Source of the DNA: Epiperipatus broadwayi
Lineage: Eukaryota; Onychophora; Udeonychophora; Euonychophora; Peripatidae
Assembly (NCBI GenBank): GCA_028023455.1
Contig: JAQFVV010000012.1
Coordinates: forward strand, 2,880,023 to 2,944,022
Direction: 5' to 3'
Length of the DNA stretch: 64,000 bases
The notes under the pieces are model-generated. The model ran no database searches and was not told the DNA's origin. It was given only the letters and a program-made list of their open reading frames with translations. Position 1 is the first letter of the stretch. Every line of letters starts with the position of its first letter. Made by a program: the position numbers and the translations under genes. Below, one piece after another: positions 45,594 through 57,821 of the stretch.

Positions 45594-47939
45594 TATTTTC
45601 AAAGACTAAATATTGCATTTCTTTATAACAATTTAAAAACAATTAGTGAATTGTTTTAGAAGTGGCCATAAATTCCAATACACATAGAATAGTGTTTGTA
45701 AATAAACAGTAAATGAGATTATAAGTAGTCAAACTTTGCTAAATTGAAACATTTACAACAAATTCCAAAGAAACAAATTGTTGATCAAATAAGCAGAAGT
45801 GCTACTAATTAGAAATATATAAAATTTTGTTACATTTATGTATAAATATGCTGGCACTTATGTAAAGAATATTCATGAAATTAGAAAAATGTGTTAAAAA
45901 GACTAACAAAACAATTACTGAGGTCTTAGATAATTAAATGTTTAGATTTAATAAGTATTTCTAAAATAACAGAATATAAAACCCAATGAAATTATTGATG
46001 TTAAAATATTAATAAAATTTTATTAATCTAATAATGTTTATTGACAAATATTTATTGATCTAATAAGATTTGTTAATAAATAGATAAATTCATTTCCATT
46101 TATTTGTTTACAAATTGATTTTAATATTTTTATTATTATTATTTTATTGTTTTATATTACAAAATGAATACATTTTCCCACTCATTTAGGGAAAAAACTA
46201 TAGGATCTCATCTGATTATTTACCATACTAATAAATACAAACACCTCAGAAATGAACTGGAAGGAGATATGCATTGTGGAAAATTTTGATGTCATATGAA
46301 AAAAACCTATAAATACCAGTAAATTAAATTAACGGTCAGTCAATAAAATTTTCATTGTAATGCATAATTGTAGTGTTTTTATCTAACATTGCTATTTTTG
46401 TACCCATCTACTCGAGGACAGGTGAAAAAAACATTATCTAGGAGTCTATCTTAGACAGGGTCAGGTCTCTACTCCAATTCAATAGCAGCAATGAATATAT
46501 TTTAAAGTAAAATATAAAAGAAAAATAACCATTTTTTTTTAATTTTTCAGTTAAAAAAACTTGAAATTTGCTGTATTGAAATTCTAAAATATTTGATTAA
46601 AATTTGTTTAAAGGATTAAATGGCTAAATTACATTTCTCCAATTTCAAACGTATATGCTTTTAATACATGCTCCAATAAAAGTGGGAATGATTAACCCAA
46701 AATCTTATCAAGAAAGCTTTTGGTAAAGTGCCTCATATATAAAGGTATAAATAATATATTGTTATTGAATACAAATGATTGAAATATTTTTTTTAAAAAC
46801 ATCATAAGCATAAAAGCCATATAGTGACCGGATTTGTTTGACAAAGAGTTACTTAAGTATTTTATGGGTTTATACATGCGGTAATCAAAAGAATTAAGGA
46901 GATTAAAGGAATTCAAAATATACATTTAATATAGTTAGTTATTTCCCAAAATGGATTAATTAGATTGTAATAATTTTAATCTTCAGTAAACTTGAATAAT
47001 AGTGCACAAATTGTTAAATGTATTGTTTGTGAAAAATATCATTAATAAATTTGGGAAAGTTTGATATTGAATGGCCATATAAACTTTATATGAATGATAT
47101 ATTACTTATATTTTAATGAATAGTTTAATAAAATTTTAGACTAGTAAATATACCAAATCTAATAATAAAACTCTGTTGGAGATTCAAGTTATATATTTTA
47201 TATTCAGTATTTAAGGGTATAGAGTGATAGATAAGTGAAAATGAATACAGATTAAATCTTTGTTAGTGGAGAGAGATTGTATTTTTTTAATTATCATTTT
47301 AAATTTATTTAAAATATAAATATTAAGTTATATTTCATCATTATTGATTTTTTTAAGTTCTTTTCTCCATCCATATTTGAGTAATACTATCTAGAAGAAG
47401 TAGTACATTTTCAGAATAAATGTTATTTATATTTAGTTCATCAAATATTATGTGTTAAAATATATGCTATAATTTATGAGATTTGCTGCTGTGATATAGT
47501 TTAAATACCAATCCCACTTGCATGGTGGAGAAGTATTAAAATATTCAATTACCTAAGTGTTTCTAAAATAAACATTACCGTAATAAAATTTCAATTCAAA
47601 CGCGAGTGGATAAAGAAAGTGACAAATGTGTGAGTATTGAATTTATAACTTGAAGATACTTAATTTGATTATATATCCAATGTAAAAATGGGATAAAATA
47701 TTGCAATCCATCTCCTATAACATGCATGCCGTATTCCACACGTACTGTGAGTTTATACATCAAATGTAAATATAATCAATATACCACATACACTTTTATA
47801 AAGAGTTCATATGGAGATAATTAAAATTATAAACATTTATCTTTATTATTTGCTCTCATATAGTGCTGGTTGCTATTTATTACTATTATATTTTTCTGTT
47901 ATTTATATGGAATAAACAATTTTGTTATTTTTATTAAAT
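45594..47939. other. AT-rich intergenic desert
   Basis: No gene, RNA or repeat structure seen. Frames up to 77 codons are low-complexity. Confidence 0.55.
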
Positions 47940-47948
47940 TTTATAGTA

Positions 47949-48528
47949 ACTGAAATACAGGCTTTTTATATACGTGTATCAATACATGTAATATATAGGG
48001 TATATGAGCACAGACTTTCACATGACCCACCACTCTCCACTCTATCTCATAACACTGATACACTTAAACACATATATGTTGAAAAGATAAATAATCACCA
48101 ATATATGTATTTCATGCTAAACCAGCAATCATCAGTGGTCCAGATTAACATCTCTACACATATATGCAATAAGTGCTCAGATATATATTAAGATAGCCAA
48201 TCTTCATACTTAGAGTGGCCTTTGAATGTTCCATCATGAGATTTTCAATTGGATGGATGGTTGAAGAGTTGGAATGTGAAATGGATTGAAGCCTGTCCAT
48301 TAAAGTATGAAGATTGGCTATCTTTATATATATCTGAGCACTTATTGCATATATGTGTAAAGATGATAATCTGGACCAACTGATGATTCCTGGTTTAGCA
48401 TGAAATATGTCTATTGGTGATTATTTATCTTTTCAACATATATGTGTTCAAGGGTATCGTATTATGAGATAGAGTGGAGAGTGGTGGGTCATGTGAAAGT
48501 CTGTGCTCATATACCCTATATATTAAAG
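47949..48528 (-). mobile_element. Family A (A2) hairpin retroposon (inverted dimer)
   Basis: Arms 47,989-48,211 and 48,303-48,525 are 223-bp inverted copies of the family A body with a 91-bp spacer that matches the family's 5' region. The flanks are a 9-bp duplication TTTATAGTA (47,940-47,948 and 48,529-48,537). The left side alone keeps the family's 3' tail (47,949-47,988, starting ACTGAAATACAGG as in the monomer at 5.2 kb). The right arm stops short of the tail, 3 bp from the duplication. The structure is two copies joined 5' to 5', one 5'-complete and 3'-truncated, the other 5'-truncated with intact 3' end, inserted as a unit. Confidence 0.9.
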
Positions 48529-48537
48529 TTTATAGTA

Positions 48538-49059
48538 TTATTCTTTAATCATCATTTTGATATCATTTAATTTGAGGTCAAAACATCACACTGCTGATTT
48601 ATTTAATGTTATTTAAATTTTGTATTATATTTGCTATTTCAATCTATTAAGTTAAAAGTAGACTGCATACATAAATATCCCTGAAACGTATATACGTCTT
48701 AATAGTAGTAAATGTTTATTTTAAAAAAAGCTCTGAGATAATTATTACCATAAGTCTTTATGAATATCTATTGATAGAAACTCTGTGAATATATAGTTAA
48801 TAAATAGATAAAACAAAATTATATAAGTATAAAATCATTTAGTAATAAAACAATAATTGTTGAAATATAAAAAATTATATGTTATATTTAAAAAATTCAG
48901 TAGCCAATATTTAAATTCCCGAAAAATTATATATTTTACATTGATGATTTATTTTGTTTGGGAAATCTGGAGGGAGTGTGTTTGTTTGGGATAGTGTCTT
49001 ATAAAGGCTCAATCATATGCAAATGTGTTTCCAGTAGTCACAATCACACCTGAAAGTGT
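48538..49059. other. AT-rich intergenic region
   Basis: Nothing recognised. Confidence 0.55.
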
Positions 49060-49175
49060 TATTTTTTTATTTTTTTATTTTTATATATCAAAGCGTTGGC
49101 CGGTAAGCGAACCCCGGGACAACTGCTTGTAAGGCAGCTGTGCTAACCACTCGGCCACCAACGCTTGATAACAAC
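49060..49175 (-). mobile_element. tRNA-derived SINE, copy 3, with best-preserved tRNA fold
   Basis: The minus strand 49,164-49,093 folds as a 72-nt tRNA. It has a perfect 7-bp acceptor stem GCGTTGG/CCAACGC, a D arm in GCCGAGTGGTTAGCAC and a 7-nt anticodon loop CTTACAA with U33 and anticodon UAC (valine). The T arm has loop TTCGCTT and one mismatched pair. An A-rich ATAAAAATAAAAAAATAA tail (T-rich on the plus strand, 49,060-49,087) follows, and the copies nearby are clear SINEs, so I call this a SINE rather than a functional tRNA-Val gene. Flanks ACCTGAAAGTGTT and AACCGAAAATGTT may be a decayed duplication. Confidence 0.75.
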
Positions 49176-49589
49176 CGAAAATGTTTCAGTTTTTCTCCCT
49201 GCGATTTTCGTTTTAGCACAGTTAACTTCTTACTTAAAACAAGCCTTTTCCAAATAAAGTTAGATTGAGACGTTATAATATATAAATGTAAATTTTCTCT
49301 CTTTCTACTCTAGTATCATCTATTGTAAACTTGAGCAATTATAGTTTATCTAGATTGTAGGAATTATACAATCATCATAGATAAGTTTCTAATTTTTGCC
49401 TTCAATAATTAGGACTTCATTTACAAAGTTGGAATCAGTGCAGTAATACTTTTAATTTCTTTTTAAATGCTTTACTTGATTTTGGAAAATCTGTTTGTTT
49501 GTTAACTTTTGATCTTTTTCAAGTTACAATGAAATTTTAAAATCAATGTTTCATACATATCATTTCAATAGAATTGTTTAAATTTAGTA
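49176..49589. other. AT-rich intergenic region
   Basis: Nothing recognised. Confidence 0.55.
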
Positions 49590-49605
49590 TATAACTAATT
49601 AATAT

Positions 49606-50067
49606 TCATCAAAATATAAAATCACAAACCAATTTTCTTTAAAAAACTTGTTTTTTATTATTATGACTATATGAATTTTAATTTCAAGAGCAACGTTTCG
49701 ACTATTTACTTCCTTATAGTCTTTTTCAAGCCACTAAAATATACAAAAAATAATAAAACAAATAAAATAAAACATTATATAATCATTAAACTCTACATAT
49801 ATTTCAAATCTTCTCAAAATAAAAAATTCCTTTTTTTTTTTTAAAAAAAAATCTTTTTTCCCTTTAAAGACATAAATTTAATATAAAACATTAGAACATT
49901 ACCTTCCTCTATTTAAAACGTTGCTCTTGAAATTAAAATTCATATAGTCATAATAATAAAAAACAAGTTTTTTAAAGAAAATTGGTTTGTGATTTTATAT
50001 TTTGATGAATATTGTTTATACTGACTATTTTTAAAAGAAAAAAGAAGTTCAAGATTAAAGGTTATGC
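49606..50067 (+). mobile_element. Hairpin retroposon with PLE-type end motif
   Basis: A 462-bp element flanked by a perfect 16-bp duplication TATAACTAATTAATAT (49,590-49,605 and 50,068-50,083). Arms 49,606-49,698 and 49,916-50,008 are 93-bp inverted copies, close to identical. The left arm abuts the duplication and only the right side has a tail (50,009-50,067). On the minus strand near 49,735-49,690 it reads TTGAAAAA-GACTAT...ATAGTC-GAAACGTTGC, a perfect 6-bp stem before GAAA, resembling PLE ends. The spacer is A/T-rich with long T and A runs near 49,832-49,852. No coding capacity. Family otherwise unseen in the window. Confidence 0.88.
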
Positions 50068-50337
50068 TATAACTAATTAATATAAGCATAATCCAAAATA
50101 GACACTCATATTTTCAGTAGATCACCTAGTTTGTTAGATATGGAACAGAGAGCAGAAAAATATTAAAAATATTCAATTTCTTATAAATTCCTATCACAAC
50201 TTTCATTTGTTTTAAATAATATTTGCTAGATGGTTGTTATATATATTAAATATTTTTTAACATTTTTAAATCGATATTTGACAGACTTAAATTCAATATA
50301 ACTTGTTGAAACTTTGTATATTTGTTTGAAATGTCAA

Positions 50338-50445
50338 GTCAAGCATTGGTGGTCGAGAGCTCAGCGACAGCTGCTTTACAAGCAGTTGTCACTGATAAGC
50401 GGGTTCGCTTCCCGGCTGATGCTATGACACATGAGAAAAAAAAAA
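50338..50445 (+). mobile_element. tRNA-derived SINE, copy 4
   Basis: Plus-strand copy from GTCAAGCATTGGTGG to an A10 tail at 50,436-50,445. It has the tRNA-like body with loop CTTTACAA and B-box-like GGGTTCGCTTCCCGG. The flanking duplication is not obvious. This is the only copy of the four on the plus strand. Confidence 0.9.
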
Positions 50446-52201
50446 GATAATAAGAAACATGATTTTTTTTAAATAGTTAATTAGTTTCTTAGATAGAAAA
50501 AGTGTGTAGTGGGGACAGTTTTTAAAATATTACTGATATTGATTTTATTTATTACGATTCAAGTAATAAGAAAGTAAATCCCCCCCCCACTCTGTCTATA
50601 TATTTTTTTTTTACTCATATAGTGCATATATATATATATATATAATTTATATATATACAATATATATTTGGTAGACTTTTTTTAAATAAAAAATAAAAAA
50701 ATTCCATTCGAAGTAAAAATGTTAATCACTTTTCTCTTAAAAGAATATTTGTACTTTTAATCACTTATATAGGCATAAATTATTATGTATACATACTAAA
50801 CATGATTTATACATAAGGGTTATACATTATATAATCTATATACGTTATAGTTTGAAATATAAATTGTATTATTTATTTTAAAATAAAAATGTAAATAATT
50901 GTTAAAATCATGTAAGATATTTTTTAATCAGTAGTTATGATTATTAGAAATTGATATTTCTATAAGTATTAATAATCAAATTAAAAGTCGATATTTATTC
51001 ATTGTTTTAGAATCAATTAATTAATGATAAAATAACATCTACCATACATCATCATAGTAGTTGGTTGATGGGTTGTCTGGTTAGGGCATTATATTTAAAT
51101 ATGTGTTAGTGGCTTTTAATGGTAAACATATATAAGCTTAACAACACCAAAAACAAAATTTCATTCAAACAAACGCCTCACATAATTAACAAAATGTCAT
51201 GCCCTTCCCCAGATTGCACTGTGGGGGTACTATGGAGAATCTCAAGCTAATAGATCTATGAGAATCGTTCAGCACATCTATCTTAATAAAAAGGCAAAAC
51301 AAAACTGTGAACATAAGTCAATTTTTCTGAATCACAAGCTTGCTATGGGACTCATCTTTTTTCCATCTAATGTTAAGACCATAAGTACAGAGAAAGATGA
51401 TTAAAAGAGAAAATGCAAGTAGGCACAGGATATTGCAAAGGACCTGCATTTAATCAACAGGAAAAAATCTTGCCTGTTATCAAAACATGGAACATCTGAC
51501 AGTTATAAATTTATATTTCTCTCAGTAATATTTGAATATTTTCTAACCTTTATATATTCATCATGTTAACAGTATAGTTAATTCCTTCTGCACTATGATT
51601 CTCCTGAGAATTTGACAAAAGTTGGCTTAATGCTATTAAGTTTTATTGTATCTATCTTTAATTCTTTTCATAGTGGCTTGACTCAGCTCATGTTTTCAGA
51701 TTATATATATATAAATATTGTAACAGTCAAAATTGTATAATCATACAATAAGACTGAAAGACTGAGAAGGGACTCTCAACCAATCAACACAGAGTCACCC
51801 ACATGCCCCTTAGTTTAAACTCCTACTTGGGCTTACTAACCTCAACCACCTGACCAACTGTCTTGACATCACCTAGCTTCTTTTCTTCATACAGCTCAAT
51901 GTAACTCAGGGTTTGAACATCTCAGGGTTCTCCACTTATCACAACATTAATACACACTAGTGCCTTTATGTCTACTTTGGTCATCTATTATACTTAGATC
52001 TCAGGGCTGCAGTTCATCTACATGCTACTCAAAAACATGGATGTATTTATTTACCATTTAATTGATTTGTTAAGCTGCACTTATACTAATTAATAAATAA
52101 TCCTGACTCACAGTAACAATGCACACATGATTTAACTAGAATAACATTAGTTTATTATAACATTTAAATAAAAGTTAGGTTATGAGTATCTACTGGCTTT
52201 T
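50446..52201. other. Intergenic region with two balanced-composition islands
   Basis: Homopolymer C (50,580-50,588), a short (TA)n (50,626-50,643), and two stretches of normal composition (51,180-51,500 and 51,720-52,030). The second begins TGTAACAGTC and looks LTR-like, but no partner LTR, primer site or duplication was found. No gene. Confidence 0.45.

Positions 52202-52290
<89 letters not shown>
52202..52290. repeat. (CA)n(TA)n compound microsatellite
   Basis: About 22 bp of CA followed by about 66 bp of TA. Confidence 0.97.
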
Positions 52291-52292
<2 letters not shown>

Positions 52293-52818
52293 AGGTAGTG
52301 GCAGTTTACAGTACTAATAACAGGTACTCTATATAGTTAATGTGAATGTATACGTTATCAGTTCATTCCTTATTTGAAAATACATTCCATTTAATGATCT
52401 ATTTATATAAGAGACAACCTGTGTACAGGTTTGTACTTAAGTCACCCAGTCTTGCTGATGAGTGGAAGAGAAGGTGAGAAGCTGATATTAATTGGAAAGT
52501 TGCAGTGCTACCTATTAGGGTGGCACCAATGGCATATGAAAGAAGATGATAGATTCAGCAATCAGAAGGTGAGGTTCATCACAACAAAGGTGACTGTCCC
52601 TAGTTGCAGAAGTGTACCTGCTTCTAATCGAGGGTGCATGCCACAGGAGAGCTCAATGAGGTACATGAATCCAGGATATGGGGTCACCAAGAGTCTCTGG
52701 CTTCTGCGGCACCTGGATCAGGACTAATCTATGGATTAGGGACCCAGGCATGGCATCTGTTCTGCCCTTATACAGTTTGATCATTAGAACACATGAACTA
52801 CACAGAAATATGCCACAC
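52291..52818. other. GC-richer island of unknown origin
   Basis: The stretch 52,430-52,800 has the most balanced composition of this part of the window. It gives frames of 98 codons (plus, 52,431-52,727), 87 codons (plus, 52,678-52,941) and 105 codons (minus, 52,653-52,970), none with a motif I recognise. Overlapping frames on both strands argue for composition rather than a gene. Together with 51,720-52,030 it could be parts of one old retrotransposon. Confidence 0.4.
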
Positions 52819-52933
52819 ATATATGGAGACAGAAATGCATATATATATATTATATATATATATATGCATTTCTGTCTCCATATATGTATATATATAAAGA
52901 AATATATGGAGACAGAAATGCATATATATATAA
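52819..52933. repeat. Three copies of a 28-bp unit, alternating orientation
   Basis: The unit ATATGGAGACAGAAATGCAT plus TA run occurs plus (52,819-52,846), minus (about 52,858-52,885) and plus (about 52,903-52,930), so adjacent pairs form hairpins. Confidence 0.9.
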
Positions 52934-54230
52934 AGAAATAACAATAACTAGACCTTTCTTCCACATGCATAAACCTTAAGAAATAATCTTATAAATATAT
53001 AAATCATGAGCATCCCTGTTTAATCATTTATGATTCATTTTGATAACAATATAACCCATTCACAATATTTATTTCAATAATTTTAAATCTAAAATATAAT
53101 CATTAAATAATGTTGGAATATTAGGGGAAAATATTTATACTTGGAATGAGCTGATATCGCAATTCATTATTTATTATAGTTTATAAGTGAATTGCAGTTT
53201 GACTTTACTTATATTGTATTACATTGATAAGCAAATGTAATACGTACATTTAAAGAGGGTAATTAATGCTTCTTACATAATACAACATGAGATGATAGAT
53301 ATTACTGCAGTTTATGGGATCAAAAAAAACATTATTAATTTTGCAGTACATGAAGTAACAATTTAAATTAAATCAATACATTATATTTATTATGAATGTT
53401 TTAACTTAATTATTTCTAACCCTCAAGTTAGTTTGAAATCATATATAAAGAGCAGTAATGAATAACAAGATAATTTGTAATTTAATTGAATGAAACTGTG
53501 CTCACCATCCTGCATTGATTTTGTACATAATTCTAAGAATTTAAAGATAACTCACCTTGGCATGATGGGGGGGGGGGGGGTATAAGAAGAGAAACTTTAA
53601 AACAATTTATATGGCTTGTTATTGTTTTACATGAAAAAGTTTAAGTTTAGCATCTTCACTGCATGTTTCTTCCTTTGGGAATTTGAAAGCAGGAAAGACA
53701 TAAACATGTTTAACCAATTGACAGTTTTTCCTCCATCATTCAAGGTAATATACATTATTACATTTGAAAAATATATAGATTTCAAAATTATTTAAATAAT
53801 TAAGCCAGCAGATTTAACATTTATAACTATGATATAAATATATATAATTTATGAGGTTAAGATTAGAGACTGGTTAATATTATATACAGTTAAGTTACAG
53901 TTATAAATTTAAGATAAATTAAAACATTTTTACCAGCAATAAGTACAGACTTCAGGACCTTTATGGATGTGGAGATAGATTCCTCTTTGGGCTAGCATTA
54001 CAATGGTAGGATATGACTTGAGCTACATCTTGATTTAACTTCTTGGGATACCGACTTTACTGATAAATTTGGAGAAGCCAATGCCTGATTACTCACTCAT
54101 GCTGGCAGGTATAGTTATCATAATTATTTTTCTTTTTAGGCAGGGTAATGAATATTGTATTGCTAAAATATTTTACTTAGAAGATCAGGAATAGTGGCAA
54201 AATTCTTTCTCAGATGTGCATTCAATAAAT
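52934..54230. other. AT-rich intergenic region
   Basis: No gene. A G14 homopolymer at 53,567-53,580 is unusual in this composition. 53,940-54,110 is of balanced composition but unclassified. Confidence 0.5.
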
Positions 54231-54703
54231 TCATTACTATTCTTCAATAGTTTAGAGAATTTTCAACATTGAGATTGTAATATTAACTCACTATAAATCA
54301 CAAGATTTCATTAAAGTTAATTTGTAAAGGAAATAGTGGACTTAAACAGTGGAGAAAACACCCACTTCACACTTCCAAATCAAGATGCTTCAGATTCACC
54401 TATATAAGTGGACATTTAGGTTAAAGATAAGATGGCTGCTCTTATCTTTATAAAAGTTGCTATCTTTTCATTACTATTCTTCAATAGTTTAGAGAATTTT
54501 CAACATTGAGATTGTAATATTAACTCACTGTAAATCACAAGATTTCATTAAAGTTAATTTGTAAAGGAAATAGTGGACTTAAACAGTGGAGAAAACACCC
54601 ACTTCACACTTCCAAATCAAGATGCTTCAGATTCACCTATATAAGTGGACATTTAGGTTAAAGATAAGATGGCTGCTTTTATCTTTATAAAAGTTGCTAT
54701 CTT
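54231..54703. repeat. 236-bp tandem duplication
   Basis: Unit 1 starts at 54,231 and unit 2 at 54,467, both TTCATTACTATTCTTCAATA. I found two substitutions between them (CTATAAATC against CTGTAAATC, GCTGCTCTTA against GCTGCTTTTA). A further partial echo of the unit start is at about 54,830-54,850. Very recent duplication. Confidence 0.95.
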
Positions 54704-55435
54704 GTGTCATGGTTTGAAAGGTTCTCTTTATTGGCAAAATATGCTTGATTATTGCAAATTTTAAAGCACATTGAGTACAGGCTAGAGGCTGTTTAAACTA
54801 TTTACATATGCTCTCTGTGTGCTCAATAAATTAATTACTATTCTTCAATATAGTACAATATAATTTTAATATAATAATTCAAAAATTAATTTTAGTAATC
54901 AAATTAAATATTGAAGAACACTAATCATAACAGTGCCCCTTTCAATGATTATATCTCTTGTACTATGCCTAGGGTATGACCACATGACTCCACCTAATGG
55001 ATTTCAAATCTATTATACTAATTGCTGGCCATCAATTCTCTGCTTTCTCATTCCTTATATGTTGCCCAGTTGATTTCATGATCTTGTGTCCAACTGTAAC
55101 TATTTTAGGTGATGGTATATGTAAATAGAGAACTATGGCACTTATGTTTCCTTCATTAATGGCTACCTATCTCTTTTCCATTGTATAAAATATTTTAACA
55201 TTTTCTTCAATTGATTTTTAATCTTTATAAAATATAATTTTCCTTAAAGTGCAATCACTTACTTAAATGATTAACCTTTAACTCTAGGAAAATGATGCAA
55301 TCTTGTACATGCACACATGCGTCTATTTACTAATGTGTGCAGGTTTAATAATAAATTATATATATACCATAGGAGACAGGTTGATTTAAATAAACACAAA
55401 GCAAGTACATCTGTGTACAGATATACATCATTTCA
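54704..55435. other. Intergenic region
   Basis: No gene. 54,930-55,150 is of balanced composition without recognisable content. Confidence 0.5.

Positions 55436-55499
<64 letters not shown>
55436..55499. repeat. (TA)n microsatellite
   Basis: About 64 bp of TA with one phase break, at the 3' side of PLE-2. Confidence 0.95.
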
Positions 55500-55500
<1 letters not shown>

Positions 55501-55569
55501 AAATTATCCCAAATTTACAACTTAACCAGTATTACCAAAAAATAGAAACTCAAATCATAACCAATGGTT

Positions 55570-57260
55570 TTACTGTTACAAGAAGACTACAAAATATCAA
55601 TATATTTAAACTAAACATTAACCACAAATCCACTTACATCTCAAACACCCACAATATTAAAAGAACTTTTAAATAAGTTACTTACTTCAAAATTATATTT
55701 TTTTTAATAATAAAGATTTTATAATTCTTTTTATTTCATTTTTTTTTTCAAAGAAGACAACCTTAACCTCAACAAAATTAATAGTGTGGCTTGTATCTTT
55801 TTCATGGATATATAATAGCAGAACTAAGATACTTATTTCTAACCCTACTTTTATAGACATTTATTCTTTCATTTAAGCTCAAACTACTCTAATCTATATA
55901 TACCTTCTTGCAAAAACAAGGGTTAATATGCAGTACTCCAGGAATAGTCTTTCTATCAAAAATGTCCTTTGTATTATTCAATAAATACTTCACCGTAATA
56001 CTCTTTTTTCAAGCAATTTTCTTATTTCTAAATAAATTACAATTTTTATCTACAATTCTATAAGAAGAGAATTTATATGGCAAGAAAGAAAATCATATTT
56101 TTCTCTACCATTTAGATTATTCGAAATTTTACTATTAAATAAAATACTCTTAAAAATTTATCAGAATAATAACACTCAAATAATTTTAATAAAATTGATC
56201 TTTTTGAAACAAAACCCCATTAGAATTATTTAATTTCTTATTTCTATAACAATAATTTCTTAAAGCAGCTCCTTTATGAGATACAGATTGATAGCTATCA
56301 GGTTTAATTATAGGCTTTAACTCTTTACTCTTAGCATAATGATTATATAGCAAGCAATTATTCTTTACATTTCTAATCACCAATAAATCTAAAAATTTTA
56401 GTTTAACAAAATCTAATCCACTTCTTTTTACAACATACTTTATAAAAAAAATCAAAAAACAATTAAACTCATTTATCAACTCTTTCAATTTATCATTCTG
56501 AACTACAAACAAACAATCACCAACATGTCTAACAAATAACTTTAAATAATCCTTCTTAATATTTTAATTTTCTCTTTCAAAACATTAATCTAATCTAAAC
56601 AAATTAAAGGAGAAATAATATAACCTATTATCCCCCCTTCCTTAATTTTATAAAAATTATCATTATGAGTAAATTGCATTGAATCCTCCAATAATAAAAG
56701 CAAATCTTTAATATGTTTAATCTTATACAAAGAACCATGTTTAACTATCACAGACATAAGAACATCAGTACTACAGATGAATATATTCATATTCTCAATA
56801 TCCAAACTACCATATATCCAATTACTTTCCATTTTAAAATTATTAATTTTATCAAAAGCTTTAAAGGAAGCAGAAACTGTGTACTGACATAAATCAAAAA
56901 ATTGTTTTTAAAAAACATTCAAAAACCTAAAAATACCCTCAACACTACTTGTAAAGGCAAAAATAAATCTTAAAAGAAAACCATCTTTGTGAATCTTAAT
57001 ATTCATAAACATCTTAGCTAATATGAAAACATTATGATAATATTTTAAATAGTCTATTAAATTTTTTTAAATTTAATATTTTTTTCATAATATCTATTAA
57101 TCTCCTTTAATAACATTATCAGGATCTTTTTCAAAAACACATATTTACCATTGTTTAATTCTTTATCTATTTTCTCCTTAAACTCATTTCCTTTCATAAT
57201 GACAAACTGGCTAGTTTTGTTTTCAAGAGAAATGATCACATTAGCAAAATGGATCTCCTT
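55570..57260 (-). pseudogene. Penelope-like retroelement, decayed (PLE-2): RT plus GIY-YIG
   Basis: Minus-strand reading in order. QFVIMKGNEFKEKIDKELNN (about 57,200-57,150); KIHKDGFLLRFIFA (about 56,990-56,950), the PLE-type RT entry; GSLDIENM (about 56,805), domain A region with its Asp; FYKIKEGGIIGYIISPLIC (about 56,655-56,600), domain B; VRHVGDCLFVVQNDKL (about 56,540-56,490), where the YVDD-equivalent box reads HVGD; LKFLDLLVIRN and SHKGAALRNYCYR (about 56,400 and 56,270). A GIY-YIG remnant follows: GVLHINPCF...KKVYID, stop, SSLSLNERIN (about 55,960-55,880). Several frameshifts and stops. It differs clearly from PLE-1, so it is a separate family. Non-functional. Confidence 0.85.
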
Positions 57261-57821
57261 ACTACAGCTATTTGTTTGTTAATTCAAAATATCTATCATA
57301 CTAATAGGTACCTAATGAGGAAGAAAAATAACTCAAAAAAACACTTTTTTGTTAAATACACATATATCAATCTTAAGAACAAAAAGGTAAAATGTGTGAT
57401 TAAAAGAGTCACATGTAAGAATGCATAAAAATATATGTAGCACAAGCATGTCTGTGCATTGCCTTATTCAATGTATTAAGGCAAATGTGAAAATGAAAAA
57501 TCGTTGCATTTCCACACTTGCTTGCCATGAAATGAGATGATATTCAATATTATCAGAATCAACAATACTGATTATGCTTTCATAAAACACTATAAATTGG
57601 TTCATTTGATATGATATGTATTTATTTATGATTTGAACTTTGAATATAATTATTTAATGAAGAGTAGTACTATGAAAAAATAAATCATAGGTCACAGTTT
57701 ATTTATTTGAGTTTGAACAAAAATCTATTGGTTCAAGCAAATACATACTTTATCATATTTTTTATCACAGGGGCTGTTGAAATTTTTGCTTAATATTTTT
57801 TTTATTTCTTATGAAAATAAT
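57261..57821. other. AT-rich intergenic region
   Basis: Nothing recognised between PLE-2 and the hAT relic. Confidence 0.55.

Noticed and set aside
49093-49164. Functional tRNA-Val(UAC) gene on the minus strand
   Set aside because: The fold is good, but A-rich tail, a T-stem mismatch and three clear SINE relatives within 6 kb make a retroposed tRNA-like head more likely.
51719-52800. Solo LTR or LTR retrotransposon
   Set aside because: TGTAACAG-like start and balanced composition are suggestive, but no paired LTR, primer-binding site, polyprotein or duplication could be found.
52431-52970. Frames of 87-105 codons on both strands as a gene
   Set aside because: Opposite-strand overlap and no recognisable domain; partly driven by the 28-bp alternating repeat and TA runs.
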